From positions 915,705 through 979,704 of the forward strand of contig NZ_LR732469.1 in the NCBI RefSeq assembly GCF_902506425.1: a stretch of DNA of 64,000 nt. Reading direction: 5' to 3'. The position numbers and the translations under genes are program-made. Below, piece by piece: positions 62,194 through 64,000 of this stretch; position 1 is the stretch's first letter, and each line of letters begins with the position of its first letter. The notes beneath the pieces are model-generated. The model saw only the letters and a list, made by a program, of their open reading frames with translations, searched no databases and was not told the origin of the DNA. The stretch comes from Novosphingobium sp. 9U (GTDB lineage: Bacteria > Pseudomonadota > Alphaproteobacteria > Sphingomonadales > Sphingomonadaceae).

Positions 62194-62766
62194 GTGGTCG
62201 GAGCTAAGCGGGCACTCAAACCTCAGCAGGTCTGGGCCATTCGGTTCTGGCTCGACCAGCACCGAAGGTTACGGGATCGAGCCCTCTTCGACTTCGCAAT
62301 CGACAGCAAACTGCGCGGCTGCGACGTCGTCAAAGTCTGGATCGGAGATATAATGGCCGGTGGTCGCATTCGCGACCGGGCCATTGTCGTGCAGCAGAAG
62401 AGCAAGCGCCCGGTACAGTTCGAAATCGTTGAACCAGCTCGGCAGTCCCTGCTCTCCTGGTTTGAGCGACGCGGCGGCACGTTGAACGACTTTGTTTTCC
62501 CGAGCCGCAATGACTACATGGACCACATGAGCACGAGGCAGTATGGTCGGCTTGTTCGGGAGTGGGTTACGGGCATCGGCCTTCAGGCCGAGGAGTACGG
62601 AACGCACTCGCTTCGGCGCACCAAAGCATCTATCATCTACAAGGCGACTCGCAACCTGCGCGCCGTGCAGATCCTGCCCGGTCACGCAAAAATCGAGAGC
62701 ACCGTCCGTTACCCCGGAGTGGACGTAGAAGACGCGCTGGAGCTGTCTGAGCGAATGGATATCTGA
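62194..62766 (+). CDS. small tyrosine recombinase (integrase)
   Basis: 190 aa, consisting essentially of the catalytic domain. SKLRGCDVVKV holds the first catalytic Arg near residue 40, THSLRRTKASI the His and second Arg near residue 138, LPGHAKIESTVRY the late His and the Tyr nucleophile near residues 163-172. Relatives read LLGHTKIENTVRYLG, so LP and PG are unusual substitutions in the catalytic loop. GTG 62194 is the listed start. The frame continues upstream with PWNEGRV, which also matches relatives, so the native start may have been lost or lies farther left. Confidence 0.8.
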   Translation: MVGAKRALKPQQVWAIRFWLDQHRRLRDRALFDFAIDSKLRGCDVVKVWIGDIMAGGRIRDRAIVVQQKSKRPVQFEIVEPARQSLLSWFERRGGTLNDFVFPSRNDYMDHMSTRQYGRLVREWVTGIGLQAEEYGTHSLRRTKASIIYKATRNLRAVQILPGHAKIESTVRYPGVDVEDALELSERMDI

Positions 62767-62861
62767 TCTAAGCTGGCGTGAGTAGAGTCAGGAGGTGGCG
62801 CGGTATCGTGCGGTTCGCCTGTGGAGCTTACCAGACGACCCGTTTTCACCCCTTGCTCATT

Positions 62862-62895
62862 GAACCGGACATGCGGATCTCCCTGCATCCGGCTC
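62862..62895 (-). ncRNA. group II intron domain V
   Basis: A 34-base element on the minus strand, beginning gagccggatgc and ending gcatgtccggttc, folds into the canonical domain V hairpin with the AGC triad next to the stem base and a short internal bulge. It lies just downstream (on the minus strand) of the reverse-transcriptase stop at 62908, as expected. Domain VI and the 3' splice site should follow within about 62790-62860 but could not be fixed. Confidence 0.8.
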
Positions 62896-62907
62896 TCGGA
62901 CAAAGCA

Positions 62908-64000
62908 TCACGCCTTCACCCACGGCGCGCCCCGACCAAGCTGGGTAAGACGTACGAGCCCGTACTGCTCGTAGAGGTGCTGGGGTAGATAAGCTTCCGC
63001 CCTCTTGCCGGCTTTCCCGTGCTTGCGCCGAAGCCACCGACGCAGCCGCACCACCGTGTAGCTATCGATCGCGCGGTACGCCCTGCGCGTGGTGCCAACC
63101 GAAAAGTAGTTGGCCCATCCGCGCAGCGCCCGGTTGATCTTGCCCACCAGCACTGTGGCATCCTGCCATGTAGACCTTCGCTCGGTGAGCGTGTGGATGG
63201 TCTCCACCGCCCGCTTGATGCTCTTCTTGGACGGCCGATGGCCCATGTAGGCTCGCCCCGTCTTCGCCGAGTACATCTGCCCGAAGGTGTAACCCAGAAA
63301 GTCGAACCTCTCGTCCGGCACCTTGCAGATGCGGGTCTTCTCCTCGTTCAATGTCAGCTTCAGCTTGCCCATCAGCCTGCGCATGTGATCGAGCGCAGCT
63401 TCCGCATTGCTCTTCGTACACAGGATGACGAGGTCGTCGGCGTAAGTGACAAGCCGAGCGCCGGGGCGTTGCCCAAGGCCGAGCTTCCGCCACCCCAGCA
63501 CGAACCGGCGCATGTATAGATTTGCCAGCAAGGGTTAGATGGGTGATCCTTGCGGGAGGCCGCGTCGCTGATCCCGGGCCGCCGTCGTTCGTGTCTTCCG
63601 ACCCCGGTTGTCGACCTCCTCGACAGCACAGTTCAACCACAACCTGATCAGGTGCAGCACGCGCGGATCGACGATCCGGCGAGCCACGGACTTCATCAGT
63701 TCGGGATGAGGAATGCTGCCGAAGTAGTCGGCAAGGTCGGCGTCCACGACATCAGGACGGCCTTGAAACAGCTGGTCTTCCACATCGGTCACGGCCTGCT
63801 GGGCGTTGCGCCCGGCACGGTAGGCGTAGATTTCAGGTGGAAGGTCGGCCTCGAAGATCGGCTCCAGCACCAGCATCGCTGCTGTCATGCAGACCCGATC
63901 CCGCACGGTGGAGATGCCCAGCGGCCTGAGTTTGCCGTTGGCTTTCGATATATGGACCCGTCTGATCGGTTCCGGTCGGTAGGTCTCCTCTCTGAGCGCA
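62908..64000 (-). pseudogene. ltrA: group II intron reverse transcriptase/maturase with one in-frame stop; 5' end outside window
   Basis: The frame is open from the right edge ([29 protein letters not shown]), through [17 protein letters not shown] and [15 protein letters not shown] (RT3), to [12 protein letters not shown] at 63535-63537 interrupts it where relatives have Ser ([13 protein letters not shown]). The same frame continues with [11 protein letters not shown], the catalytic YADD in [19 protein letters not shown] and the maturase domain ([19 protein letters not shown]). No HNH endonuclease follows. One TCA-to-TAA change would explain the damage; all else looks intact. Confidence 0.85.

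Noticed and set aside
63535..63537. Stop-codon readthrough or recoding in the group II reverse transcriptase
   Set aside because: TAA is not a selenocysteine or pyrrolysine codon, and no recoding structure was seen. A nonsense mutation is more likely.
1..64000. CRISPR arrays, tRNA or rRNA genes
   Set aside because: I saw no regularly spaced direct repeats and no tRNA or rRNA signatures. A covariance-model scan could still find a missed small RNA.

Overview
The window looks like a chromosome or large-replicon segment of a sphingomonad alphaproteobacterium (Novosphingobium, Sphingobium or Sphingopyxis type). The reasons are high GC, a CysN-CysC fusion followed by CysQ, TonB-dependent receptors with DEIIVTAQRRE-like N-termini, DUF1214 proteins, acyl-CoA dehydrogenases next to CoA-transferases, and a MucR-type regulator. 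Everything here is read from sequence alone. No database search was possible.

1-2137: end of a sulfate-activation operon (5'-truncated cysNC, then cysQ overlapping by one base).

2731-46254: about 43 kb of nearly uninterrupted catabolic genes. They comprise four acyl-CoA dehydrogenases (two adjacent), two PaaG-like crotonases, a FadB/FadJ-type fusion, a thiolase, a pair of MaoC hydratases, an alpha-methylacyl-CoA racemase, a second family III CoA-transferase, a CitE-like lyase, four SDRs (one resembling the dehydrogenase domain of peroxisomal multifunctional enzyme 2), a P450, an Old Yellow Enzyme, an aldehyde dehydrogenase, two MDR dehydrogenases, a molybdopterin oxidoreductase, an amidohydrolase, two DUF1214 proteins, a sulfotransferase, an MFS transporter, two TonB receptors and one IclR regulator. 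Taken together they suggest uptake and CoA-dependent beta-oxidation of a hydrophobic, methyl-branched substrate such as an isoprenoid, terpenoid or sterol-like side chain. No ring-cleavage dioxygenase is present. The substrate is not known.

The most striking signal is a 12-bp motif, approximately TRCANNTGYAAT (a 10-bp inverted repeat TRCA-NN-TGYA followed by AT). It lies in most intergenic gaps of this region, usually 85-150 bp before a start codon and pointing toward the gene. I found 17 sites by eye between 2.4 and 42.3 kb and none right of 42.4 kb. This suggests one regulon covering the whole cluster.

46255-64000: a decayed, mobile-element-rich region. It holds IS5-like transposase debris, a fragment of a large repeat protein, a tyrosine recombinase with a dif-like palindrome upstream, a VapBC-type pair with a damaged toxin, a MucR regulator with a very long tail, a dGTPase pseudogene, a hybrid sensor kinase, DUF4440-like and VOC proteins, an IS91-type element interrupted by an IS110/IS1111-type element, a HigBA-like toxin-antitoxin operon with a perfect operator palindrome, a nucleosidase, a small integrase, and the 3' part of a group II intron whose reverse transcriptase has one in-frame stop.
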